From: Rhodothermaceae bacterium
GTDB lineage: Bacteria; Bacteroidota; Rhodothermia; Balneolales; Cyclonatronaceae
Assembly: GCA_020201275.1 (NCBI GenBank)
Contig: JAIVHB010000001.1
Location: forward strand, 1 to 43,454
Length of the DNA stretch: 43,454 nucleotides
Direction of reading: 5' to 3'
The notes beneath the pieces are model-generated. The model was not told the origin of the DNA and ran no database searches. It worked only from the letters and a program-made list of their open reading frames with translations. The number at the start of each line of letters is the position of its first letter. Position 1 is the stretch's first letter. Below are positions 1-7,521 of the stretch, piece by piece. Position numbers and translations under genes: made by a program.

Positions 1-423
1 ACCCTTGAAATCCGCGACAGCCGGGTATCTTCGGGCGTTAGCAGAATCGCGGAAATACCGGCCGTTCGGGCCAGGGTAAATGAGCTGTTGAGGGAGGTGG
101 CCACACGCAACGATATAATAGCCGACGGGCGCGATCTGGGTACGGCTGTATTCCCTGATGCCGACCTCAAATTCTTTATGGTGGCCGATCTGAAAACCCG
201 CTCGCAGCGCCGCATCAAGCAACTGGAAGAGATGGGGCTTTCGGGCGACCCCGATACCATCAGGAGAAACCTTGAAGAGCGCGACAAAATCGATTCAGAG
301 CGGGCAGCCGACCCATTGCGACGTGCTGAGGATGCCATACTGATCGATACCTCAAAACTTGAGTTTACGCAGCAGGCTGATCTGATCCTCACAGAAATTA
401 AAAAGAATAAAAACAGGGGTTAA
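1..423 (+). CDS. cmk: Cytidylate kinase (CMP/dCMP kinase), C-terminal part
   Basis: The window opens inside this gene; the frame is open from base 1 and stops with TAA at 421-423, leaving about 140 C-terminal residues. Cytidylate kinase phosphorylates CMP and dCMP with ATP in the cytoplasm to supply pyrimidine nucleotides. The visible part carries the family signature DGRDLGTAVFPDADLKFF followed by an arginine-rich TRSQRR segment (lid and nucleotide-binding region) and the usual ending in which serine/aspartate-rich residues precede a predicted terminal helix. The N-terminal P-loop lies outside the window. It sits directly upstream of rpsA, the same pairing as in E. coli and many other bacteria, which supports the call. 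Confidence 0.93.
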   Translation, partial: TLEIRDSRVSSGVSRIAEIPAVRARVNELLREVATRNDIIADGRDLGTAVFPDADLKFFMVADLKTRSQRRIKQLEEMGLSGDPDTIRRNLEERDKIDSERAADPLRRAEDAILIDTSKLEFTQQADLILTEIKKNKNRG

Positions 424-592
424 CGGCGTGTAATTTGCCGCCACATTTTCTGACCGGGCATATGTGTATTATGTGAATATAAAATCATATATTAAAGGCT
501 CTCCGAAACCCGGGGAAACAAATAACTGAATTACTAAACTCTTATCCCATCCAAATTGCCGGATGCGGAATTTACATGGCACAGGAATTTTC

Positions 593-2986
593 ATGGCAGA
601 TGAACTAAACAAAGAAACTACAAACGAGGAAGCAGAACTAACGGAACAGGAAACAACCGCTACCGATACTGCCGGTGAACCAGCTGCCGAGAAGGTGGAA
701 GGCACAGCCGAAAAAAAAGAAGAAAAAGTAACTGAAGAACCCGCTGCTGCCGCCGATGAGGCGAAAGCTGATGATACGGAAACCGCACCCGCCGGGGATG
801 TAAGCACCGGGGCCGGCGAAACGGCAGCTGAATCAGATGAAACCGGGGGGGCACCTGCTGCAGAGCAGACCGAAGAGCCGGCCGCCACACAGGCAGAAAC
901 CACTGAAACACCGGCTGAAGAGTCCGGGCCTGCTGAAGAGACCTCACCTGCTGATGAACCTTCACGTGAAATCCCCACATTTACCGGTGAACTGAGCAGC
1001 AGAATCTATACCCTGGATGAGCTTCAGGAAGCGTCGGAAGACTACGACGACAGTGAGTACAACGACCTGATGAAAATGTATGAGGGTACGCTGAACTTCA
1101 TCACTGAAAAAGAAATTGTAACCGGCCGCGTAATCGGCCTTGATGAGAAGTATGTAATCGTCGATATCGGATTCAAGTCGGAGGGTATCGTACCCCTTAA
1201 CGAATTCCGGGATGCGGAAAGCGTCAAAATCGGCGACGAAGTTGAGGTGTTCCTCGACAGGGTTGAAGACCGTGAAGGCCAGCTCGTACTCTCCCGCCGC
1301 AAAGCGGATACACTCAGAACATGGCAGAAAATTGAGGAATCACACCAGAACCAGACTGTTATAGAGGGCTATATCAAACGCCGGATCAAAGGCGGTATGG
1401 TTGTTGATGTATTTGGAATTGATGCATTCCTTCCCGGTTCGCAGATCGACGTGCGTCCCGTGCGCGACTTTGATGCCTATGTGGGCCGCACCATGGAATT
1501 CATGATCGTAAAGCTGAACATGGGTTCAGAAAACGTTGTTGTATCGCACCGTGCACTTGTTGAAACCGATCTCGAAGATCAACGCACTGAAATCCTCTCC
1601 ACCATGGAGTCGGGGCAGATTCTCGAAGGTGTGGTTAAAAACATCACCGATTTTGGTGTATTCATCGATCTCGGCGGCGTCGATGGCCTCCTCCACATTA
1701 CCGACCTCTCGTGGGGCCGTGTAGAGCACCCATCCGAAATTGTGAAACTGGATCAGCGCCTCAACGTGGTTGTTCTGGAATTTGATGAGCAGCGCAAACG
1801 GATCTCTCTTGGCCTGAAGCAGCTTCAGCCGCATCCGTGGGACGAGATCGATGCCAAATTCCCCGAAGGATCAAAAGTACAGGGCAAGGTTGTATCCATT
1901 GCCGACTACGGCGCCTTTATTGAGCTCGAAAAAGGTGTTGAAGGCCTGGTTCACATCAGCGAAATGTCGTGGACCCAGCATATCAAACATCCGTCGCAAC
2001 TGGTCGAGAAAAACCAGATTATTGAATGCGTTGTGCTAAACATCAATAAGGATGAGCGCAAAGTTTCCCTTGGTATCAAGCAACTCGAAAAAGATCCGTG
2101 GGACAATATCCTGGAACGCTACCCCATCGATTCACGTCACAAGGGCGTGGTGAGAAACCTCACCAATTTTGGTGTGTTTGTTGAACTCGAGCCCGGTATC
2201 GACGGTCTGATCCACATCTCCGACCTGAGCTGGACCGATAAAGTGAACCACCCGAGTGAAATTGTGAACAAGGGCGACGAAATCGAAGTTATTATTCTTT
2301 CGGTTGATTTTGAAAATCGCAGAATCTCGCTTGGTCATAAGCAGATCCTTGAAAACCCCTGGGACCAGTTTGTTGACCAGTACGCTTCGGCAACCGAGCT
2401 TGATGCCACGTTTGTGCGCCATACAGATAAGGGTGCATACGTAAGGGTTCCCCTCGGTCTGGAAGCGTTTATGCCGATCAAGGAAGCGGAAAATCCCGAT
2501 TCCTTCAAAGGTGATATAAAAGAAGGTGATGCACTGAAAGTGGCTGTAATTGATTTCGATGAACAGTCGAGAAATATTGTGGTCAGCCAGAAAGAGCTCA
2601 ACCGCGATAAAAGCGAGAAAACTGAATCGAAAGCAGCAAAAAAATCGAAGGCGAAGAAAGAGAAAGTCGTTTCGACCGGTGCTGCACTTACCCTCGGCGA
2701 AATGTCGGGTCTTGCAGACCTGAAGGAAAAACTGAGCGAGCAGGAAGCTGCTGCTGAGGCCAAGGCAGGTAAGGAAGCCAAGGCTGAAGCCGAAGGTGAT
2801 GCAAAGGAAGAAAAGGGAGAAAAAGAAGAAAAAGAAGAAAAAGAAGAAAAACCAAAAGCTTCCAAGCCGGCTAAAGAGTCAAAAGCTGAGAAAAAAGATG
2901 CAGCTGAGAAAACAGATGCAAAGGCAGACACTGCTGACGAGGCAGAAACTGAAGATTCAGATGATGCTGATGAAGAGACCAAATAA
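593..2986 (+). CDS. rpsA: 30S ribosomal protein S1 with long acidic N-terminal extension
   Basis: S1 binds mRNA on the 30S subunit and helps start translation, which matters in lineages with weak Shine-Dalgarno sites. Starting at the ATG at 593 (MADELNKET) gives 797 residues; an in-frame ATG at 563 would add ten. Residues 1-130 are an acidic Ala/Glu/Thr-rich extension without globular features. Six S1 (OB-fold) repeats then follow at roughly 174-240, 256-322, 342-412, 428-498, 515-585 and 602-670. Repeats 3-5 are the most canonical, with GVV..ITDFGVFIDL- and GLLHITDLSW-type motifs. Residues about 670-797 form a Lys/Glu/Ala-rich tail. E. coli S1 is 557 residues, so about 240 residues here are low-complexity extensions. 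A strong terminator follows. Confidence 0.96.
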   Translation: MADELNKETTNEEAELTEQETTATDTAGEPAAEKVEGTAEKKEEKVTEEPAAAADEAKADDTETAPAGDVSTGAGETAAESDETGGAPAAEQTEEPAATQAETTETPAEESGPAEETSPADEPSREIPTFTGELSSRIYTLDELQEASEDYDDSEYNDLMKMYEGTLNFITEKEIVTGRVIGLDEKYVIVDIGFKSEGIVPLNEFRDAESVKIGDEVEVFLDRVEDREGQLVLSRRKADTLRTWQKIEESHQNQTVIEGYIKRRIKGGMVVDVFGIDAFLPGSQIDVRPVRDFDAYVGRTMEFMIVKLNMGSENVVVSHRALVETDLEDQRTEILSTMESGQILEGVVKNITDFGVFIDLGGVDGLLHITDLSWGRVEHPSEIVKLDQRLNVVVLEFDEQRKRISLGLKQLQPHPWDEIDAKFPEGSKVQGKVVSIADYGAFIELEKGVEGLVHISEMSWTQHIKHPSQLVEKNQIIECVVLNINKDERKVSLGIKQLEKDPWDNILERYPIDSRHKGVVRNLTNFGVFVELEPGIDGLIHISDLSWTDKVNHPSEIVNKGDEIEVIILSVDFENRRISLGHKQILENPWDQFVDQYASATELDATFVRHTDKGAYVRVPLGLEAFMPIKEAENPDSFKGDIKEGDALKVAVIDFDEQSRNIVVSQKELNRDKSEKTESKAAKKSKAKKEKVVSTGAALTLGEMSGLADLKEKLSEQEAAAEAKAGKEAKAEAEGDAKEEKGEKEEKEEKEEKPKASKPAKESKAEKKDAAEKTDAKADTADEAETEDSDDADEETK

Positions 2987-3013
2987 AATTCTCTATCATA
3001 GCGTTTAATTCCG

Positions 3014-3047
3014 GAGGGGGAAACATTACGTTTCTCCCTCTTTTTTT
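3014..3047 (+). terminator. Rho-independent terminator after rpsA
   Basis: An 11-bp stem (3014-3024 pairing with 3030-3040, one G-U pair) with a 5-nt loop is followed by seven T residues. It ends the cmk-rpsA transcription unit. Confidence 0.9.
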
Positions 3048-3106
3048 GAGTTAAAGTATTTCAGACACATATAGCGCGGCATTTGTCTGAACAGATAACA
3101 ACTAAT

Positions 3107-4150
3107 ATGCTACGAATTCAGGAAGCCGTTAGTGCGGCACAAACGTTTGAGCTGATGAAGAAGCTGCTGGGGCACATAGTACCCGAAGCCGAACTGTTGC
3201 TCAAATCTGAAATTGCCTTTGAGATCAACCGCTTGAAAAAGGAGAAAAAAGCGGTAATTCTCGGTCACAACTATATGGAACCGGCCCTCTACCACAGTAT
3301 TCCTGACCATGTGGGCGACTCCCTGGGGCTGAGCCGCATATCGGCCGAAACCGATGCCGATCGTATAATATTTTGCGGGGTAAGGTTCATGGCAGAAACC
3401 GCCAAAATCCTGAATCCGGGCAAGATGGTTCTGCTGCCTGCCAGGGTTGCGGGATGTTCGCTGGCAGCAAGTATAACCGCAGATGATGTACGCAATATTA
3501 AAAAGGCCTATCCCGGGATACCGGTTGTTACCTATATAAATACCTATGCCGACGTCAAGGCCGAAACCGATGTGTGCTGTACATCCAGCAATGCGGTAAG
3601 CATTGTGAACCAGCTTGAGTCGGATACAGTGATCTGTTTGCCTGATGAATTCCTTGCGAAGAACATAGCCCGGGAAACCGGCAAACGGATCCTTTTCCCT
3701 GGTGATATACTCCAAAACGGGGAACCAGCCATGGTTGCATGGCACGGCAAATGTGAAGTTCATGAAAAATTTACCGTCGGCGACATCTCCGCTGCCAGGG
3801 CTCAGTTTCCCGATACGGTTGTCGTGGCACATCCGGAATGTCCGCCGGATGTGGTTGAGGCCTCCGACTATTCAGGAAGCACCACGGCCATGGTCGATTT
3901 TGTGAAAAATTCTGATGCCAGGCGTTTTCTGCTGCTCACTGAGTGCAGTATGAGCGACAATATAGCGGCCGAGAACCCAGACAAGGAGATGCTGGGCATG
4001 TGCAGTGTCAGGTGCCCTCACATGAACGAAATCACTCTTGAAGATACACTGGCGTGCCTGAAGGAAGACAAATACCAGATCGAAATTGATGAGGATATTC
4101 GGGTCAGGGCCAGGAAATCGCTCGACCGCATGCTGGAAATGAGCAACTGA
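3107..4150 (+). CDS. nadA: Quinolinate synthase A
   Basis: NadA condenses iminoaspartate with dihydroxyacetone phosphate to quinolinate, the precursor of NAD, using a [4Fe-4S] cluster. The ATG at 3107 gives 347 residues; a TTG at 3083 in the same frame would add eight. Seen in the sequence: the substrate-site segment LGHNYMEP near residue 54, and three cysteines at positions expected for cluster ligands, C117 (GCSLA), C216 (GKCEVH) and C303 (CPHM). The CTSSNA and HPECPPD motifs are also present. About 45 residues precede the conserved core, compared with very few in the short Thermotoga enzyme. No nadB or nadC lies next to it, so the rest of the pathway must be elsewhere. The gene stands alone between two terminators. 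Confidence 0.95.
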   Translation: MLRIQEAVSAAQTFELMKKLLGHIVPEAELLLKSEIAFEINRLKKEKKAVILGHNYMEPALYHSIPDHVGDSLGLSRISAETDADRIIFCGVRFMAETAKILNPGKMVLLPARVAGCSLAASITADDVRNIKKAYPGIPVVTYINTYADVKAETDVCCTSSNAVSIVNQLESDTVICLPDEFLAKNIARETGKRILFPGDILQNGEPAMVAWHGKCEVHEKFTVGDISAARAQFPDTVVVAHPECPPDVVEASDYSGSTTAMVDFVKNSDARRFLLLTECSMSDNIAAENPDKEMLGMCSVRCPHMNEITLEDTLACLKEDKYQIEIDEDIRVRARKSLDRMLEMSN

Positions 4151-4250
4151 ACTGTCCAGTTCAGCAGCCGGTTACCGGTTATCATAACCAGGCCGGAAAA
4201 TGCAGACACGGCCTGGTCATCATGGCACACACCAATTGAACGCCATAAAA

Positions 4251-4272
4251 AAGGCACCCTCAGGGATGCCTT
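4251..4272. terminator. Bidirectional terminator between nadA and the small reverse gene
   Basis: AAGGCA (4251-4256) pairs with TGCCTT (4267-4272), with CCC/GGG pairing inside. There is an A-run on the left and a TTATTTT tract on the right, so it can stop transcription from both convergent genes. Confidence 0.75.
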
Positions 4273-4297
4273 ATTTTCAATAATAACCGTACAGATG

Positions 4298-4552
4298 TTA
4301 TTTGGAATCTTTATAGAAAAAGATTTTGTTGTTTACAGTGTCTTTACCACTGCGGATTTTACTGCCTGATTCCCTGTTAAATGTGTAAACCACATTTCTC
4401 ATGGAATTCAGTTCTTTATCGGTTGAATAGGTTACCTCGAGTGCTTCTCCACCTGGTTTCAGCTTGTTAAGCGCATCAAGCAGCGGACGAAATTTCGAAG
4501 AACTTTTCTTTGTTATTTTAACGTCTGATCTTGGTACAAATTTAATCTTCAT
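4298..4552 (-). CDS. Small basic protein of unknown function (84 aa)
   Basis: I do not recognise this protein. It is 84 residues, begins MKIKFVPRSDVK, is rich in Lys and Ser, has no membrane segment and no Cys, and looks like a compact alpha/beta domain with a predicted central helix (around LDALNKLKPGG) followed by alternating beta and helix. It has its own ATG, and the terminator just past its stop fits a real gene. It lies 89 bases downstream of the MoxR gene on the same strand and might share its transcript. Absence of the usual MoxR partners (DUF58, VWA) makes it a possible but unproven functional neighbour. Confidence 0.65.
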   Translation of the reverse strand: MKIKFVPRSDVKITKKSSSKFRPLLDALNKLKPGGEALEVTYSTDKELNSMRNVVYTFNRESGSKIRSGKDTVNNKIFFYKDSK

Positions 4553-4641
4553 TATACAGTTGGTTAATTAGTTGTTAAATAAGTTGTCTGTAATTTAACT
4601 GAATTATTTGAAAACTGTCAATGTTTTTGTACAGATTAAAA

Positions 4642-5640
4642 TCAGGGAACATGAACGGTTGATAAAACTTTTTCTATAAGATGTTCCGATGTAATGTCTT
4701 CGGCTTCGGCTTCATAGGTTGGAATAATCCTGTGACGCAGTACATCCATGGCAACTTCCCGTATATCTTCAGGAGTTACATAGGCACGGTGCTCCATAAA
4801 TGCATGAGATCTTGCCGAGAGATTCAGATTAATGGATGCCCTTGGTGAAGCGCCGAAATTGATAAGTCCTTCGATTTCTTTAAGATTATATTTTGCCGGT
4901 TTTCTTGTCGCAAAAATGATATCGATTATATACTGTTCCACTTTTTCGTCCATATAGATATCGTTGATCACTTTACGGGCTTTCAGAATATCAGCCGGTT
5001 TCACAACAGCATTCAGTTTTGGCTTATCGCCTGTTCTGGCCATTTTCCGCATGATTTCCATCTCTTCGATGGGTGAGGGGTAATCAATTTTTATTTTGAG
5101 CATGAAACGGTCGACCTGGGCTTCCGGCAGGGGGTAGGTACCTTCCTGTTCCACGGGGTTCTGGGTGGCCAGTACCAGGAACGGTTCATCGAGAGGGTAG
5201 GTTTGATCGCCGATTGTTACCTGGCGTTCCTGCATTGATTCAAGCAGTGCACTCTGCACTTTCGCCGGAGAGCGGTTGATCTCGTCGGCCAGTATGATAT
5301 TGGCAAAAATGGGTCCCTTTTTCACCGTGAAATCCCCGACTTTCTGATTATAGATGAGCGTTCCGAGGAGGTCGGCGGGCAGCAGGTCGGGGGTGAACTG
5401 GATGCGCTGGAACTTAGTAGAGATCACCTGTGCAAGGGAAGATACGGTGAGTGTTTTTGCCAGGCCGGGTACCCCCTCAAGCAGCACGTGGCCATTAGAG
5501 AGCAGACCGATGAGCAGCCGGTCGATCATATAACGTTGCCCCACAATTACTTTACTGAGTTCCGAGTTAATCGAATCAATAAACGTGCTGGATTCTTCAA
5601 TTTTTTCCGACAGGGCGGACATGTCAACCGATTTTTGCAT
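4642..5640 (-). CDS. MoxR-family AAA+ ATPase
   Basis: MoxR ATPases act as chaperone-like AAA+ machines, usually helping partner proteins with VWA domains mature at the envelope. This one is 332 residues, a normal length. Visible motifs are the family's variant Walker A GVPGLAKT (56-63), Walker B IILADE (115-120) followed by INRSPAKVQSALLE, sensor 1 ATQNP (158-162), and the arginine-containing LPEAQVDRFM segment. The C-terminal lid domain ends near VLRHRIIPTYEAEAE. MoxR genes usually sit in operons with DUF58, VWA and TPR genes; here only the 84-residue unknown lies downstream and uppP is divergent upstream. The substrate therefore cannot be read from context. Confidence 0.93.
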   Translation of the reverse strand: MQKSVDMSALSEKIEESSTFIDSINSELSKVIVGQRYMIDRLLIGLLSNGHVLLEGVPGLAKTLTVSSLAQVISTKFQRIQFTPDLLPADLLGTLIYNQKVGDFTVKKGPIFANIILADEINRSPAKVQSALLESMQERQVTIGDQTYPLDEPFLVLATQNPVEQEGTYPLPEAQVDRFMLKIKIDYPSPIEEMEIMRKMARTGDKPKLNAVVKPADILKARKVINDIYMDEKVEQYIIDIIFATRKPAKYNLKEIEGLINFGASPRASINLNLSARSHAFMEHRAYVTPEDIREVAMDVLRHRIIPTYEAEAEDITSEHLIEKVLSTVHVP

Positions 5641-5765
5641 GGTTTATAATTTTAGCTGTGAATTCAGAGTGAAACTTGCTTTTAAAATGAGTATCATTTG
5701 CCCCTTGATGCTGAAACGGCAAATTAACAGATCAGGCAAAGATAACAAGGCAGGAGCTCAAATAA

Positions 5766-6587
5766 ATGGATATTATTGAAGCTATTCTTCTCGGCATTCT
5801 GCAGGGTATTACCGAATTTTTGCCAGTGAGCAGTTCCGGACACCTGGTACTGGCCCAGGCTTTACTTGGCCGGGAACTGGATCGCGGGATCACATTTGAA
5901 GTGGTTGTACACTTTGGTTCACTGTTCAGTATTTTGGTCATCTTCCGTGAAAGGATCAAACTTTTGATTGTTACGGCATTCCGGTTTATTTCGGATCCCA
6001 AAAACATGGCCGAAAACTGGAAAAACCAGTACAACGTTCGTTTTATATTTTACGTATTGCTGAGTATGATCCCGGCCATGCTGGTCGGTTTTCTGCTTAA
6101 AGACTACATCGAAGCCGCTTTTGCAAGTCCGGTTCTGGTTTCGTGCATGCTGCTGGTTACGGGCGGGCTGCTCTACTCCACACTTTATACATCACACAAC
6201 GATCAGGATGTTACAGCGCTGAAGGGATTCATCATGGGTGTGGCACAGGCATTTGCTATTATGCCGGGTATCAGCAGGGCTGGCACAACCATAACAACGG
6301 GGTTGTTTCTCCGGCTTAAACGGTCGGAAGTTGCCGATTTCTCCTTTATTATGCTGTTGCCTGTTCTTGTCGGAGCAATGCTTCTTGAATTCCTCGACAT
6401 ACTGGATACAGGTCTTCAGGGAGTGGCGGCCGGCGAACTGACTGCGGCATTCTTTGCATCATTCATATCCGGGGTGATTGCCTTGAAATACCTTATAAAG
6501 CTGTTGAAAGAAAAAAGCCTCCACTATTTCGCGTGGTATTGCTGGATAATAGGCGTGTCGGGCATCATCTATTTTGGATTTCTTTAA
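5766..6587 (+). CDS. uppP: Undecaprenyl-diphosphatase (BacA/UppP family)
   Basis: UppP removes a phosphate from undecaprenyl pyrophosphate at the inner membrane, recycling the lipid carrier used for peptidoglycan and other surface polymers; overproduction gives bacitracin resistance. The 273-residue protein is strongly hydrophobic throughout. It has both family motifs: EFLPVSSSGH near residues 17-26, preceded by the GILQGIT segment, and PGISRAG near 169-175. An AGGAG sequence lies about 11 bases before the ATG. It is divergent from moxR and just upstream of the nuo operon, but the latter has its own promoter. Confidence 0.95.
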   Translation: MDIIEAILLGILQGITEFLPVSSSGHLVLAQALLGRELDRGITFEVVVHFGSLFSILVIFRERIKLLIVTAFRFISDPKNMAENWKNQYNVRFIFYVLLSMIPAMLVGFLLKDYIEAAFASPVLVSCMLLVTGGLLYSTLYTSHNDQDVTALKGFIMGVAQAFAIMPGISRAGTTITTGLFLRLKRSEVADFSFIMLLPVLVGAMLLEFLDILDTGLQGVAAGELTAAFFASFISGVIALKYLIKLLKEKSLHYFAWYCWIIGVSGIIYFGFL

Positions 6588-6607
6588 GTAATGCCGGGAA
6601 AAATTTG

Positions 6608-6638
6608 TTGATGAACGACTCTTAATTGGGTACATTTG
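6608..6638 (+). promoter_or_regulatory. Bacteroidota-type promoter of the nuoJKLM-pcd-nuoN operon
   Basis: TACATTTG at 6631-6638 matches the Bacteroidota -7 element TAnnTTTG at every fixed position, with TTG (6608-6610) 20 bases upstream as the -33 element. The nuoJ ATG lies 24 bases past the -7 box, which leaves a short leader. The consensus is established for Bacteroidota; its use here is inferred. Confidence 0.65.
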
Positions 6639-6661
6639 GGCACTTTAAAAATTAGCCGAGA

Positions 6662-7177
6662 ATGATAACGTATCTGTTTCTGTTTTTCGCCCTGCTTGCT
6701 CTGGGAACGGCCATACTTGTAGTAACCAACAAGAGTACCGTTAACAGTGCGCTGGCACTTGTTTTTCACATGCTCTCGATTGCAGGGCTCTACTTACTGC
6801 TCCGGGCTCAATTTCTTGCCGTGGTTCAGGTTCTCGTTTATGCCGGAGCTATCGTGGTGCTGTTTTTATTTGTGATTATGCTGCTCAATCTTGAGAAAGA
6901 GGAGAAGCTGTTTGCCGAATTCAGCTTCAGGCATGCAATCGCCTTTTTTGCGGGCATTGCTGTGCTTGCCCAGTTGCTGTATGCCCTGGGCAGCTGGACA
7001 GGGGTACTCCCGGAATTTGCCGATCAGATGATTGCCATAGGAACGGTTGAAGCAATCGGCGATGAACTGTTCACCACCTATCTGCTGCCCTTCGAAGTAA
7101 CAGCGATTCTGCTTACCGCTGCAGTTGTTGGTGCGCTGATGATAGCCCAACGAAAATTAAAATCCCAGGATAAATGA
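6662..7177 (+). CDS. nuoJ: NADH-quinone oxidoreductase subunit J
   Basis: NuoJ is a membrane-arm subunit of respiratory complex I that links quinone reduction to proton movement. The protein has 171 residues with about five hydrophobic helices. It shows the family pattern in which [12 protein letters not shown] is followed by the helix containing [19 protein letters not shown], the third helix with its pi-bulge region. It is the first gene of a nuoJ-K-L-M-pcd-N cluster. Subunits A-I are not in this window, since the upstream gene is uppP, so the complex I genes are split over at least two loci. Its TGA stop overlaps the nuoK start (ATGA). Confidence 0.93.
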   Translation: MITYLFLFFALLALGTAILVVTNKSTVNSALALVFHMLSIAGLYLLLRAQFLAVVQVLVYAGAIVVLFLFVIMLLNLEKEEKLFAEFSFRHAIAFFAGIAVLAQLLYALGSWTGVLPEFADQMIAIGTVEAIGDELFTTYLLPFEVTAILLTAAVVGALMIAQRKLKSQDK

Positions 7178-7476
7178 TTATCACAAGCTGGTACCTGGCG
7201 TTGAGTGCCGTACTGTTCAGTATAGGAGTGATCGGAGTACTGACCCGTAAAAATGCCATCGTCATTCTGATGAGTGTCGAAATTATGCTCAATGCCGTAA
7301 ACCTTACACTGGTTTCATTCAGCGCCCAGATGGGCGATGTACAAGGGCAGATACTGGTTTTCTTCTCACTTTGCGTAGCGGCAGCCGAGGTGGCCGTCGG
7401 GCTTGCCATCATCATAGCTATCTACCGGAATAACCTCACCGTCGACATAACGAAAATCAACCTGTTGCGATGGTGA
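7174..7476 (+). CDS. nuoK: NADH-quinone oxidoreductase subunit K
   Basis: NuoK is a three-helix membrane subunit of complex I, related to MrpC. It is 100 residues, the normal length. The two membrane glutamates needed for proton transfer are visible in [10 protein letters not shown] and [11 protein letters not shown]. The ATG overlaps the nuoJ stop by four bases, so the two are probably translationally coupled. Confidence 0.95.
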   Translation: MIITSWYLALSAVLFSIGVIGVLTRKNAIVILMSVEIMLNAVNLTLVSFSAQMGDVQGQILVFFSLCVAAAEVAVGLAIIIAIYRNNLTVDITKINLLRW

Positions 7477-7521
7477 CCCATGTTTTATACTGTTATCCGA
7501 CCAGACTATACCCGATAACTC

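Noticed and set aside
2335-2982. Serine-rich reverse frame opposite the rpsA tail
   Set aside because: It is a by-product of the Lys/Glu/Ala-rich codons of rpsA; Ser/Phe/Ala composition with no recognisable fold.
3110-3832. Reverse frame of 240 codons opposite nadA
   Set aside because: The forward frame has all NadA motifs; the reverse translation has no family features.
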